From Baylisascaris procyonis (lineage: Eukaryota; Nematoda; Chromadorea; Rhabditida; Ascarididae), in assembly GCA_037389465.1 (NCBI GenBank), contig JAZARR010000074.1, positions 930,001 through 994,000 on the forward strand: 64,000 nt of DNA, in the 5' to 3' direction. Below are positions 1 to 13,977 of the stretch, one piece after another. The notes under the pieces are model-generated. The model had not been told where the DNA came from and made no database searches. It saw nothing but the letters and a program-made list of their open reading frames with translations. Each line of letters opens with the position of its first letter. The stretch's first letter is position 1. The translations under genes and the position numbers were made by a program.

Positions 1-102
1 CATAACGTCAATCTACAGCTGTAATAAAAGATCGTTGCCTAAATCAGGAAATTCCAAATGGAGGCAGCATTGTCGAGCGCATTGTCTTCGAGATAGAAGC
101 GA

Positions 103-3100
103 TCAACGATAAATATGAGTTGCCACTACGAAGAAAACTGCTGCCCATAATAAACCGTTGGTGAACACTAAGTGGCAACCTAGAAAAAGCAGTTTCACAT
201 ATCACAACTACTGTTCCAATTAGTGAACCTGATAGACTGATCACTATGGCGATATAGTTTATCACTGGGAACAATTAAAAACAGCAGTATAAAGGATTCT
301 GAGAGATACATTTCGATATGATTCTTTTGCCTCATCTATTCCACCGCTCGATCGCTCTTCCTAGTGCTCAAATTTAATGGAGTTGCATTTTATTCTTTGC
401 AGATTACATAGGAAAACACCTTCATCGGGAACAAAAAAGCTATACTCTCTCGCTTTACATCGTCTTCGATTTTTATCCGCCGCTGCAAATTATTTACATT
501 TGCAAAGTGCATTATGACAGCAACGACCTCCTGCCTATCCACGCAGGCGTATGTTTATATATGCGTGCGCACAGAAACTTCAACTCAAAAGCCACCAAAG
601 TGGTAAAAAATTTTGTTGGCTTGATCTCCTATAACATCGTTTATGTTGCCCTATCAGCTTCGAAAGAAATTGGGAGTTATTGACACTTCGTCATCGAAAG
701 AACTACTCTTTATACTGATCCGGCCACAAAACTTCACTCTTTTTTGGAAGATCTCTACGAGCGGTTACATCAGTTAAAATATGAATGGATTACTGCGCGC
801 ATTTTCTTTTTGCCGTCATCGTGAAACTACGTCGATACGGAAGGCGGAAATGCAAAAACGCATATTGTGCCAACTTGTCTAATCGTTAAAAATGGAGAGC
901 AGCTGCGCTAATTTGTCAACACGCCTACAGCTTAGTAATTTGGTTTGTAACGTCTATCTCACCCTTATGACATTATCGCAACAATAAAAAGTTCTTTCTC
1001 GTAGGAACCAGACATCGAGAGATTTATATGAATACTAATTAGCTAATCGGGATGAAAAAGTGCAGATGAACAGAAAGAGAACACTAGAAAATATTAAAAT
1101 CTATATACAGAATTAAATTTGAGTTGGTTTTAATAGCGCTATGTGATTTAATTAGTAGTAAAACTTTAACTAATTTTACTCTAATTGGAATCCTCAAAGG
1201 AAATTATAAGCAAACTTGATTAACAAGAAATCAAAGACATCAGAACTCCTCATCTACGCTATTTCTAAACGAATACTCTCCAATATCACGCGATATATTA
1301 TACTAATAATGAGGCACATTTGTAGTATTTGGCTGCAAATTACCCATGTAATTATGAACAATAAAAATTTTACGAATTTTTGCGGGTTAACATGACAGCA
1401 AACCAATACCACAGCTTCTACAACAACAATACACACTGGAGTCTAATCACGCTTTAAAATTTGCCAACAACGTTTATGAAATGGATAATCAGCAACGATT
1501 GTATACCTCGGGGTATAGTTCATGTAGAGTACTCTTAAAAGGGAGTAGGAGTAAAAACAACCTCTATTGGGAATATCGACGTATTCCACCTCGAAGTCTC
1601 TCTGCCCATCGTTCCTAAGGGCGTTCGGTTGTGCATGCTGGTCATGGCCGTGATCCCTTGGGAATGCACGCACTCCTGGTGCTTCAAACGGCCTCAACGG
1701 TTCATCATGAGCGTCAAAGCGATCGCCTTTAAATCAGCTTATCATCATTAAAAACCAAAAATGTCGCCTTATTAATGTGAAAAGTTATCTTCCCTTTTCT
1801 TTTGGGTTGTTTTCTGGAAATCCTCCTACTGTCCACAACATTAAGTAAAAATAACCAAAGAAAATCGCAGCAGGAATCAAATTCACTGGAAACGGAAACA
1901 ACAGAAATTGTAACGACTCATTAAGCCTCAGCCATATTCACTCTTGGTGTTTTATGCTCGCTTTGTGCAGTTTGCACTATTCGACATTGTTGCACATTTA
2001 ATGCACAATTCTGTTCTTAAGGCACCGTTATTTTGCATTAATCTTTGCGCGGTAACATATGCAGTGATTAGCGAAGTTGTCTAAACAAAACTTTCTGTTT
2101 TGTACCTCATTAAGTAGTAATATAGATGAATCCAAGTATGAATAAACGATCACAGCCTTTACATGTAGACACACTGCCAAAGAGTAAGAAGCATCGAAAA
2201 ACTTGTTTCACTCTTTCCTCTGATCTTTTCATACTCTCAACAGTCACTCACATCCTTCAAATAGAATTTGAAAGATGAAAAATCAATATTTTTATAGGAA
2301 ATAATTCAAAAGACATATCACTCTCCAAAAAAAGAATCTTTAAACAAGAAAAAATACATTGAATTATCACATTTGCAATGCAACAGAGCAAAGCATAAAA
2401 GTAATCACGTGAATGAAGGCAGTGCAACACCACCAAAAGGGTAAAAACAGCGACTGTAAAAATACGTTTGGAATTCGTTTCATGGAGGCTCCTCCCGATG
2501 TGATCTTGTACAATGGAGCTCGAATGGTGAACAATGACGTGTGGGCGATAGGGATAGTTAAGAAGGGCGTCGTTCACATTCCCTCAAATACCAAAAAAAT
2601 CACCAATTAATGCAACTCAAAAAAAGTTACTTGCTGCAATACTTTTTATTCAATTTTTTTATTTTTAAGTGGAATTTGTATAAAAAACCAGCAACTCTTT
2701 CCGTCCTCAGATATGAAAGAATCAATATGACAATTGTTAAATCTTGCTGATTAATAACGAACTTTCGCAGGAACGTCATCTCAACCCACAAACGCCACAT
2801 GTCGCTCGAGCTACAGTATAAGATCTTCTTATGTATTATGTCTAAGACGGATGTCATATATCATATTCGCAGCTGCAAACAACCTATCACGACATAATAA
2901 GATGAACCGATGTGCAACAAAAACAATCGCCACTCGTGGCTGTGATAAATCATTCGATATTGTCCATATAACCAGCTCTCTGCACTTTTTTATTTCAAAT
3001 AATAACAACGACAACATACCATTATGAATAGAAATATTTTTTTCCACTTTAAGTCTTACTATCTACTTTATATTAGATGGGAATATCCCCGAAAGCAAAT

Positions 3101-6100
3101 GAATTAATAAACAGAAACAAGTAGAACGTTGCATAACAGTATTCAACTTAGCATTGTTAAAGCAAACTTATAATAACAAGATACCTCCTTCATCGACGAT
3201 ATGACTATTAGTAAGGACGCGTCCCGCAAATTGGTTTGGAACGTACAAGTGATACGGTAGCCTTATTCGTCGTTCACCCTCGTTTTGTAAATTAGCATTT
3301 GCGTTGCTTACCTGAAACATGCAACGGATTTTCACAGGCTAAAAGAAACGACTTTGATAAAGCAACTGCCTTAACTGATCGGGTTATAATTGACTGCAAA
3401 AATTAATAAAACCTCATTTACGCAATATAAAACAAGTAATTGAACCCTTAAAAATAATAACACCCCATTTATGTAAATTAATAGTATTTCATTCAAATTA
3501 TTATTCAGAGAGGATCCAGAAAACTGATGTGGTAGCGTTTGATGAGATCTTGATGATCCATATGGAGTTCAGTGCGTCATCTAAAACCGCTGGAGGTTTT
3601 CTGAAAAACAATTCAAAGCAATCACTGTCACAGTCCTTTGTACTTCTTGCCGATTAAACTCCCGTTCGAAAGGCTTTTGAAATGATATTATTTGTGAGCA
3701 ATTTTCAAGATGAATGAAAAACACCAATCCTTACCGGTACATACATAACTGGAATTGGATACTGCCTTGAATCGACTGGAAGTACCATCACACCGTCTCT
3801 ACTTGAGAACGAATCATCGGAAGCTGCAAAAGTGCGATAAAATGGGTCCCCAAATAACACATTCTTATGTTCGTTTGCACATTTTTGCCGTCTAGATATA
3901 AATAATACAGAACTTAAAGCAGATTGGTAGGAAAAAGGCGAAAGTTCACTTCAGACGAGATTAAGTGAAATGAATTAGAGGTCATATTCAACAATTCTCA
4001 TTGTTGCTCTCTTACTTCATGAGCTGCAAACGTCTCCTCGAATGATGGCTAATAGAAAGAAGTTCACATCAACCTGGAATCCTCTTGTTAACAAAAAAGA
4101 TATTTACCTCTGACATTTTTACAAAAGAGAAGCAGAAACACTAACTTATATGTGCATCGTTGGCAGCAACGTTGGCTCTCGGGGTGACACGAACTTGGAG
4201 TCGCATTCGCCGTGAAGCACATAAACCGCCTTTCGAATTCTCCAGACCATCAGCGGTTCCAGTTGAAGTAGCTGAAGGATTCGCTTCAAGTATCTTTGCT
4301 TCATATGAAAGAAATAATGCTGAGCATGGTAACATCCTACCAAAGTTGCCTATAAAAGTTGGAAAGAGAATCGAGTGGAAGATAAGAGGGGAGAAAATGC
4401 GTCAAACAACGTTTAGCTATCAGAAGATGTAATAGGAGATGATAATCAATTTCAGCAAAGAATAGCACAGATTTGTCAATAATGCAGATGCAGGCAACAG
4501 TTCAAAGAGCTGGTGTCGAAGGGAAGGAGACGATATAAAGAGAAAATGGGTAAGGGTTCTTGATAAAATAACGAAGTCCCGCTTCTTATCACTTTCTATC
4601 ACTAATCCCAAAGTGATTCATACCCTTATTGCACATAAAGAATATGATTCGCTTGAATACACCACAATGTCAGATATGATGTCTTTTCATGACAACATTC
4701 AGATGGCCACATGCGAAGAACGAGAAAACAACGATAGAGCACTGGAAACGAGGATAAGGGGATGTCATATGAGGGAGATAGGTTAAGGAGCGAGCAATCG
4801 CAGCGAATGTGCCAATGGCAGCTCATATCAAATACGTCAAGGTTGATGTCATATCATTTCCGCCCCACAGCACAACAGAATGATGCACATACACAACAAA
4901 CATTAAATTGCCCCTATCTGACCCCTAATGACCACTGCCACCGATGTCCAACTCACAAAAGATTACAACATGCTCATCCAGCAATAAATCGAGACTAGAT
5001 TACTGTAGCAGTCTTGTCGAATCATTTACACTCTAAAAAGAGAAAATTGATAAACTTATAGCAGTTTGGCATGGTTTATTAATGTCATAAACAAAATTAG
5101 CAAAAATTTAAAGAAACAACAAAATTGGAGTTGATACTTTTTAAATATTAATGATAAAACGAATCGTCAACTATAATTCACTTCTTTCATAGTTGTAATT
5201 AAACGCACTTTAAGAATGCTTCTTTTACAGCTCATAATATCCGAAAAGTGACTCGTTCGGAATAAGAACTTCAGTGAAAAAACTCTTAAAATAACTTACT
5301 GATAAAATAGTAATCATGATTTGGCTTGTAGGACAGCTCATTGGGCAGCATAGGCAATTCACGAAGCCCAATAATCACCGAATCGTTGGCTTTCGTGCAT
5401 GTACCCACCAGTGAATCCGTAAATGTTGAAAAACGCTCACAAGCGAATGCCTCCCGATCGCTCACCTGGATAATCCAATCACCAACTCAAACTCACTCAA
5501 AATCCAACTGGATAACAATCAATGCTCAATCATAACAATGTAATAAGTAACCTGTAGCCCAACATGGTTATTTCTTTTAAATTCATTGCAAAGTGATGTC
5601 TCTCCATTTCAATGCCATTTTTTAGCAGCAATAAAAACGTTGTTAGTGCACGATTATGAGAATGTTGCGACTTTATTGGGCTGACTCATTCTTTCAAGTT
5701 TAATACTTCAAAGTTGGGTCGGAAAACCTGAACGTCTAGATTGCTGGAAATTGAAACTGTTGGACGTACCCTATGAATGGCGACGTATTCACTGCCATTT
5801 TGGGAGCAACTGAAACGTATTCGATCGTTGATACGCACCTCTTTTCTGAGCATATGCAAACCCGTCTCCAAAAACCTTAAAAGAACTTTATTCAAGCAAA
5901 CAAATTTTATTCAGACAAGTTAAACACAAAAGCAGAGGACTTATTCATCTACTTATTGGAGAAGGGGGGGGGGGGGAAGGGGTTGAGCGAAGATAGGGTA
6001 GGAAAAGTTCATAGGTGGAGATGTAGTCTGCACTTTCGAGTTCCCCTACACAAGAATTGCAATGGCAAGCTAAACTGTTCTAGTGAAGCAACTTCGAAAG

Positions 6101-6553
6101 CGAACGTTGTAAAAGAGGAAGTTTTACACATTCATCACTTCCATCGAAAGCTTGAGGGTTTTCTGACCCGAGCTATGGTTTCCTCCCATATGTATTGGCT
6201 TGAAATCGATGATTGCTATTAATTAGTCAGAAGCAAAGAAGTTAATCACTACGTGGAGATGATCCTTCAATTTACCCTTTAGCAACACAATTATTTAATA
6301 ATCTCTACAAACTCAGAGACAAAACTGCTTTCGAGAGGAAATCGCTTTTGAGAGTCTTCAACGTTTTCTTCCAGAAAATCAATAGATTTTGAAAAATAGT
6401 GAATCGAAAAAGGAATAAAAACAGAACTGACAGTGGATTGTAGGAGACCCAATTAAGATCAACAGTTGCACAATGCACGGCTAATCGATGCAAACTTAGC
6501 AGCAAGTAGAAGAGAGCGAGCGATAATAATTTGCTCACCATAGACGACAACAT
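103..6553 (-). CDS. Ephrin, signal peptide plus ephrin domain plus long tail, nine exons
   Basis: Ephrins are cell-surface ligands for Eph receptor tyrosine kinases and guide cell and axon movements in embryogenesis. Exons, in transcript order: 6553-6432, 5875-5770, 5465-5300, 4298-4146, 3823-3735, 3311-3185, 2582-2466, 1726-1562, 179-103. Phases join without a break to give 373 residues. Residues 1-30 are a hydrophobic signal peptide. Residues about 31-170 match the ephrin fold: an N-terminal LNWVSYNPLFLETG strand (family: VYWNSSNPRFL), RINDRIRFSC, EYVAIHRVSDREAFAC, the PNHDYYFI motif, and GLENSKGGLC before the last strand RRMRLQVRV. The four family cysteines are at 64, 85, 99 and 158, and N103 (NDS) is a glycosylation sequon. 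Residues 183-349 are an extra hydrophilic tail rich in His, Pro and Asn. Residues 350-373 are hydrophobic and end in HIYR, fitting GPI attachment or a membrane anchor. Which nematode EFN paralogue it is cannot be settled here. The exon 1 donor (GTCAGT) and the exon 2 acceptor (TTAAG) are the weakest junctions. Confidence 0.9.
5964..5976 (+). repeat. Poly-G tract, 13 G
   Basis: Uninterrupted run of 13 G in the first intron of the ephrin gene. A G-rich block continues downstream. Confidence 0.95.
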
Positions 6554-6555
6554 CC

Positions 6556-6565
6556 CCTGAAAATT
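6556..6565 (-). promoter_or_regulatory. Probable trans-splice (or 5' UTR) acceptor of the ephrin gene
   Basis: On the minus strand AATTTTCAG ends at 6557 and is followed by GGG and the ATG at 6553. A strong nematode acceptor three bases before the start codon is the usual position for spliced-leader addition, and it decided the start. A second in-frame ATG lies four codons downstream at 6541-6539. Confidence 0.5.
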
Positions 6566-7046
6566 CACCCAATACGGTTATAATCCTTCCAGAGTATCAA
6601 TCAACGAAGATCTGCACCGTCTATCAAAATTGGGTAATCATAGATTGCATAATCAGCTTATATAAAAACTTCTAAATAAATCAGATTATATAAACTTTTT
6701 TAAAAGGAGCAATCGATTCATCGCATAACTGTTATCTTTTTATAATGAATTCTATATCTCTTTTTCTCAAAGTAAATTTACACAATATCCACAAACATAA
6801 TGCTTACAATGAAAAAAAATCGGAAGGATGTTTCATGATTAAATCTTCGGGAAGCATTTTGTTTGGATTTTCTTATTTGATATCACTTTCTTTTTCTTAA
6901 ATATAAAGTTGTTTGTCTATCACAAAATACCGTCTAGAATATCGATCAAATATTCAAAGATTCTTACCGCAACGCATAAAAACTCGATAAAAGACCATTG
7001 ATTGATTGTAGAATTTCACTAAAAAAATAACTGAAAAGAATTTCAA

Positions 7047-7217
7047 ATGACTCTACGAAAAGATATCTCTCAGGCAAAAGAACGAAGGCCATTCTTGGTG
7101 GAATATTCAAGGCGGTTCTATGAGCAACAGCAGCAGTGTCTTATGGCTAGTAACCGAAAAAGAGAGGTGAAAAGATTTGGGAAAACTGTTATGCCGGCGA
7201 AAATTCGGCACTATTAG
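7047..7217 (+). CDS. Small basic ORF, 56 aa, doubtful
   Basis: An ATG-initiated open frame encoding a basic, glutamine-containing peptide that starts MTLRKDISQAKERRPF and contains a run of four Gln. Codon choice looks more balanced than in the surrounding noncoding DNA. No signal peptide, no family recognised and no clear splice sites tie it to other exons. It could be a chance ORF or part of an undetected gene. Confidence 0.2.
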   Translation: MTLRKDISQAKERRPFLVEYSRRFYEQQQQCLMASNRKREVKRFGKTVMPAKIRHY

Positions 7218-10200
7218 TAGAAAAAGAATTATAGGTTAAATTTGTGGCGAGGAGTTTATGCTGTTTCGCTTGTTATGTTATTTGGCATAAATACTGCTCA
7301 ACTTCATAACCACAGCAATGCTCCTATCGTATTTCACATCACAAAAACCGTTAAAGTTATTCAAATTTCAATGTAATAATAGCCCCGCAGGGTATCTTTA
7401 AAGATATTGTATTCCATTTCCTCTTTAGCTTGCAATAAGTGCAGTAAAGTTTATGGCTGAAAGTGCAGTCGGAAGTGCGTGAATGCATTCATGCTTGCCC
7501 ATTGAAACAATGAACGTGGTGCTCGACAGCAACGTCTCATATTTAGACAAGCTGTCATTTGTAGCTTCAACATCACCTCTGCTATTAGCTGCTTCACACT
7601 ATTCACTTAGTGCAGCTCAGTGAACGCTGCAATTAATTTATAGACACCTCGCTTATAGGATTCATCCAGCCTGTGAGCAGTTTAGCCCTCCGTGAAGCTT
7701 TGATTCACTGAAAATGGTAGCTCAATCTCTTGTTTGATTATTTACACCTGAGCTTGAATCGCAGAGATAACATCATTTCCATTATAATTCCGCCAAAATT
7801 CCAAGCACAGAAACATGTGTTGGATGAAAACAGTAAAAAGAAAACTTGCAAAAGTATTTAGCAGTTGACATGGTTAACATAGGCGTTACGTTGCAATAAG
7901 TAAACGTATACATCGCAAATAAAACGATGAAATAGGACGCTGCTAAAGAAGCGACGAGAGAAAATTCAAAAGAACGCAAACACAAAAGAGACGTTATCGC
8001 GTTTCGCGACAACAATTATCCACATTCGAAACTACAAACATTTCGCACATTATCAATTCACTTATGGAAATATTTATGGAAAACTGGTAATACTTCATCA
8101 ATCTCTTTCTCGTTCCCCCTATCCCGCATTATTTGCTATTTCCTACCTTGTCGCTATTTTAACATCCCTCCATAACACTGTCATCAAGCAAGAAAAAGAA
8201 GACTTATGCATTAGCAGAACATTAAAAAAATCAACTAACCTCAAAAACACAAGATGCAACAGAACAGCATCGACTGCACGCAGCTTGACAACCGATGCCC
8301 TCTCGACAACAACTGTTCACTTTGTAAAACCTAAAAGAAAGCTGAATGCCAAAACATTCATAAATCTGATGAAAGCCCCATTTAAAGACTTTCGTTTAAT
8401 AGCAAGAGTCCATTAATGAGCTTTAAGATCTGCTAACCAGAATTTCCTTCAGAACTACATAACAAAAACACTTCAAGTCGTTCCTCAGAAACATCAACTA
8501 GTGACAACAGAAAATAATGAATACTCAATGAAGAATCGTCGATATTACTGAAATAAACCAATAGAAGATAGGCTTGCCTTCCTAATAGACAAAAGCAATC
8601 GTGTAGAAAAGTTTAACACCAGCAATAAGTTGTAAAACATGCTCATTACCTTTGCAAACGTTCGGGATTTGATTTGGAAAAGCAAGCAAGAAAGAAGTCG
8701 TTTTCCAGCATGTCCCTATATTGGATTCACTTTGTTAATTACTATATTATAAACGCAATAGCAAGTGTTCTGAGTGATTGGAAAGGCTTTTGATAGCGAA
8801 TTAAGCAATTCATATATAACAATGTAAGAATTGGAAGAGCTCTAAAAATTAAAGCACTTTTAAATTAGTGTTACATCGCTGCATCGTTAGACTGAGATCA
8901 TGTTACGCTCAGAAGAGTATTTCGTTTCTCCCATACAATAGTGGAACAATAAAGTTTTATTAAAGTCGAATTTTGTTAATGTAAATTCACAACCGCAATT
9001 TTCATTTATTTGTTCCTTCTGCTGAAATTCCTTTTGCTTATTTGTCTTCAGCAATTGTGCTCGTTTTTCTGTGGTAATATTCTTTAATTTAATATGTAAC
9101 ACAAACAATCTAGCAATGCATATAAAAGGGTCATAAATTTTAGTAGTTCTTAACACAAAAGCCTGTTAAGTTGTAGGACAATACTGTGCTTAATTATGAA
9201 AGCAATGCATCAAGAAACATAACACACTGTTGGGGGCCATGGGAAAGAGCAAAGAACCACATAGCTTTTAATGCGGCATCTGTTAAATAACAAAAGTGTG
9301 AATGAATTGATGTTTATGAAAAAGTCATCAGAATCAGCGAGCTGACGATCGTACAAAGCGATCTCCATAATAAGATGGTGTCGATTCTGATTGCTCAAAG
9401 GGGCGGCTTCGTTTTTTAGAAAGGATCAACGAAACGAGCCATCAGTATGCGGCGACACCCCCTCGAAGAGCGCGTTAAAGGGCCCGCACGCCCCACGTTA
9501 TACAGTCAACGAAGAATGGCAGTTACGCTGTAAGTCTATCAGTAGTAACTGATCTAGAGTGGTCACCAAATCATCTTGGTTCATCTACAATATCAACCCT
9601 TTAGTCATTTTTCTGCTAAGAGGATTCAGACGCATATGTCGATATGTCTCATTTCCCCAAAACATTTTGACATTCGACTGCATTATCAATAATATCAATT
9701 AAGTTCTTCCGATAACTGCTGCTAAATGCTTGATGATAATCCAGTGGAGCAGAATTTGGGCGAGAAAATATGCAGCATTATTATGGCCGACTTTCAAATA
9801 TCTTACATTACCTAAGCCTCCTAGTCCACATAAAACAATGACACAGATATGAAGAAATATAGCAATAGCGATATTAATTAAAAAGTGATATGATTTTGAC
9901 GAAATAAATATTGAATTGTCTCTTTGATTTATCTGAGAGAAATTCGAAAATTTAAGCTTTAGAAGTAACAATTGCACCAGATGCAATATGTGATGGCCAA
10001 ATTTGAAACGAATCAATTCAAAACAAAAATCTGAATGATATTCGAGTCGATTAATCGATACGTTTGCGGAAAATATATTAATATAATCGTATTAAATATG
10101 CCGAATGTGCGTTTCGTTGTCACAAATCTAAAGAACAAACATTGCAGCTATGAGCTCAATTATAACATCGATTGCGAATATGTATTTGCCGAGTTGAACA

Positions 10201-12239
10201 ACGTCCAAGCATAGCGAGTACACCAATAATAAGTTTTCACCATATTTACGAAAATTCGATCAGAATTATGGTTACGTGAATAAAAAAGTACGCTTATTTA
10301 AAATTGAATAGTGATAGACATAGAGTTCTCAGAGTTTTTATAATTACTTTCGGCCCGTCTAACTACATTACTGCGTTTGCAAATTTTTGGATAATATCAG
10401 AGTTCAACAAATATTTTTCAGCTTCTCCACCTTAAACTTATTTGGAATATTTTTATTTCTTTTTCATTTATAAGTTTTCATAATTTTCAATTACAATTAC
10501 AGCTAGATTTGATTAATTTTAGGTTCATTGAGGATAGGTTCATGCACGATTAAGTGCTCAAATTGCGAGCAGCAATCTCAGTAATTATCTTGCATCGAAC
10601 GACCTTTTGTATTCGACATAAGGAACCACAATGTCTGTTGATGCATAGCGACTAAATTAGGCAGCGAGTTGTGATCTACCCATAAAAAGATTCTTAAAAA
10701 AGCGATGATTTATGAAGCTATTGTGGATCGCCTACGCGTGTAATGAATCAAAACGCAGCGAATGAAGACGATTCAAATTTTCCTCACTATTGAGGAGTAC
10801 AAACGGTTAGACACAATCGTGGTAAAAGGCGATTGGTTGTGACATTTTTCGGATTTGTTACCAAAATGCAATCAGAGGTTTTGGCATTTCAGCTTTCTTC
10901 CGCCTAACAATGCAAGAAGATGCCTGAAAAAGTGTTTACTTGTTCTGTCTACTTTCTCATCGATAGATGCTTTCTTTCTTTCGGCTGCTTCAGTTTGGGA
11001 CAATTACATGAATGCCATAGTCTGCTTTTCAATATAACTCTATTCTAAAAGTCGCTTCTAATCGTTCCGTCGTTACATCGGTGAGATCACATTCGGTCTG
11101 TTGATCATAGGTTTATGTGCGTTTAGGGCGAAATGCAACTTGAATAATTTCAGTAATTATCTTGCCTATCATTTGAAAGGAAGTGATTCGATTCAATTCA
11201 AATTAGAGCCTAGTAATTCTACAGAATGTTCAGTAAATGAGCTGTATTTATTATAGCATAGGGGATATGAATCGAGTGATCTTAATTTAGTTGGAAAACA
11301 ACAGATAAACACTGAAGAGCAATGCAAATCATATTAGCAACAAATCTGTCATGTTTTACCTCTTCATTTCAACAATACAAAGGAAACAACTCGAAGTGAT
11401 TGGGTTACGCACCACCAACTGTTCACATCAAATTGCATTGCCAAATAGTACGACCCTCAAGCAAACGAATACAAATTCATAAAACATGGCACAAGATAGC
11501 CTGTAATACTTCTAACGGTATAGGATGATGGATAGTCTTTAACATTCAGATCGAACAAATGAAAATCACCAGTCAAGTTAATCAGTAAATTGTTTAATAA
11601 ACCATGAAGCATAATGTATAGGCAGACGTCTCAAAAAGGAATGCATATGGTACAGATAAAAACATCTCGAACAAACATGCTTGTTGCTAAGTATTGCTTG
11701 GTTGAGCATAGAATATGAGGGTTCATGTATGTTAATAATTACGATCTGATTTCAAGGGAATCCAAATTTCCATGTTGTTTAGCGAATAATATATGCAAAT
11801 TTCTGAATTCTCTCAGCAGTCAGCTATTTGTGTGCAACCAATCATTTTCCTTTCACTTCTTACGAGATCACATTCTATCACTACTTTAGCACTATTGGAA
11901 AAATAAAATTATTCCTCACACTAAAAAATAACAGCGGATCGAATAAATTAAATATCGCAGATATGTGCTATTGGAAATAATAGGACGAGCTTAGGCTGCA
12001 TTTATTGTCAACGAGGAAAAGCGTTAGCTTCGTTGATGTGACAAATAACAGCTTCATTTGTTAAATGAAGCATTTATGTGCAATGCTGCAACGGAAATAG
12101 ATACATCTGGGAGGGTCTAATTCGACTTTGAACACGCACTGCAAGGGCGATTATTGCATACAGGTCACATAACTTAAGCGCCATTGACGAGGATTCAAAG
12201 CTGAAGCGTATGCTTGCAATCCGATTAACGTCTTCTAAT

Positions 12240-12425
12240 CGAGTAAACACACTCGAACATACACATAAGTACAAAAAGTCATACGGCCGCATACACGGCA
12301 CACACAAACGCAGATACGCATACACCCACAGACATAGATAGACATAACAGAAACAAAAAGACAAACACAAACACACAAACGCGTAAGAAAACACCGATAG
12401 AACACAAATGCAAACGTGTGGATAC
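12240..12425. repeat. Degenerate ACACAAA/CA-rich low-complexity repeat
   Basis: The plus strand is an irregular array of ACACA, CACAAA and GCATACAC units over about 185 bp. It creates long Cys/Val/Leu-rich frames on the minus strand which are not genes. Confidence 0.8.
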
Positions 12426-13919
12426 ACGTGCCCATCATTACTCCAATTGCAAGACTCACGTTTTACGCAAATTACGTAAGATTAGTTCGACAATTAATGT
12501 TCGCCGGACTGACATTTAAATCGTTGTCAAATGAAGTGACCTTAATCATTCTAAGGGAAGCTATATACGGCTACTGGCCGTGAGAATTTCCTAGATATAT
12601 CTCCTTCAACTGAATTTTTTTATTTTGACTGAAATGCTCTTTTTTCGGGAAATACAAGTTTTTGAACGACGTTCTTCTATGAGCAAAGGCTTTTTTCAAC
12701 GCACAAAACGACGCAAGAATTTGAAAGAAAAAACGAAGCCGAAAAGCCCAAAAAAGAACTCATTATATTCCATTGTTTTTGTAAGCTCTGCGAAAAGCAA
12801 TTCCAGTGGAGTGAAGATTCTTATACAATTAGCGCAATGTCTTCAAACGGAACATGAATTATCGTATTGATGATGTTCATAATAAACAAGGTGATTGGTA
12901 TCATTGGTGAAATGAAAAGGAAAGATAACTTTTCAGCACATACGTCAAGGTTGATGACAATTGATTGCATAGAAACTAATGAAATAATATATGATATGCC
13001 CGCTCAAATTGAAATTTGCATAACTATGCAAAAGAATAAGCGTTGATAGAGAGGCATTTAATTGAATTTGCTTTCTAATAATAAGGCTAGAATGAGCAAA
13101 GATCAACGCCATATGGCAAACAGTGCCTATGTTTTAGTGATGGCACGGTAATGTAGCGGTTCGAAGTGAAAACAGGAATTAATCTCATAAAATAACCGCG
13201 AACCATAATCAACCCAGTTGTGAACATTCGCTCACCTATCACAGGTGACACTCTCCGAGCGCTGTTTTATGGCTAAACCTGATATGGCGCGAAACACTCT
13301 ACTGCATTGTTCCCTTTAGTCTTTGCGTCTCAATGAATCACTTATGCGCTTCAAAGCTCTCTGACTTTACATTATGACAGTGTGCTTAAACTCAATGAGT
13401 TGCACTCCTAAGTACATGAAAGGTAGGAATTAGAAATTGCGAACACAACAATCAAATGTTAAATTATCTAACATTATCAATGCGAATAAGTAATGCTACA
13501 GGTGGTCGTTAAGAATATTTGTGGCAATTACATTGTCTTCTCAATTTTGACGTTACTGTTTTTTTTTTTCAACTAGTCTTCTCATCTTCGTATCAATGCC
13601 CATGAAATTTCTGCATTATTTCTCATTATTCTTCTTCGATAGGTCTGAGCAGAAAAGTTTTTCAATCATTTAAAGATGTAATTAGCTAGTTTTCATATGA
13701 AATCAGCACTGGAAATATAATGCCAAACAATTTTAGAGAATAAAGCTAAAGCAGATGGTGAGCATTTTTTGTGTTCCCGCAGACACTCCCTTCAATACTT
13801 GCACGATGGATGCAACTTCAATTTGATGGTTATAGTAGTTATTTTTCCACGTAAACGGAAGATCCTTGTTTGTCTTTCATTCGCCTGAAAGCTATAGATG
13901 TGAAATTTGCTATCGATGA

Positions 13920-13977
13920 GTGGGGGATAGGACAAAGCAACAGTGGGGGATAAGACAAAGCAAAAAAAAAAAAAAAA
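13920..13977. repeat. 22-bp tandem duplication followed by 16-A run
   Basis: GTGGGGGATAGGACAAAGCA is followed directly by a second near-identical copy (one G to A change) and then by a run of 16 A at 13962-13977. Confidence 0.85.

Noticed and set aside
3490..3605. Possible ephrin exon after TTTTCAG on the minus strand
   Set aside because: The phase needed after the 3735 donor hits a stop. The exon at 3185-3311 fits the phase and is used instead.
4013..4055. Small minus-strand exon-like segment PSFEETFAAHE with good splice sites
   Set aside because: It only works in phase 0, and no donor before it and acceptor after it give phase 0 while keeping the ephrin frame.
12074..12459. Two minus-strand ORFs of 74-117 codons rich in Cys, Val and Leu
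   Set aside because: They are translations of a CA-rich low-complexity tract. Both overlapping frames are open for the same trivial reason.
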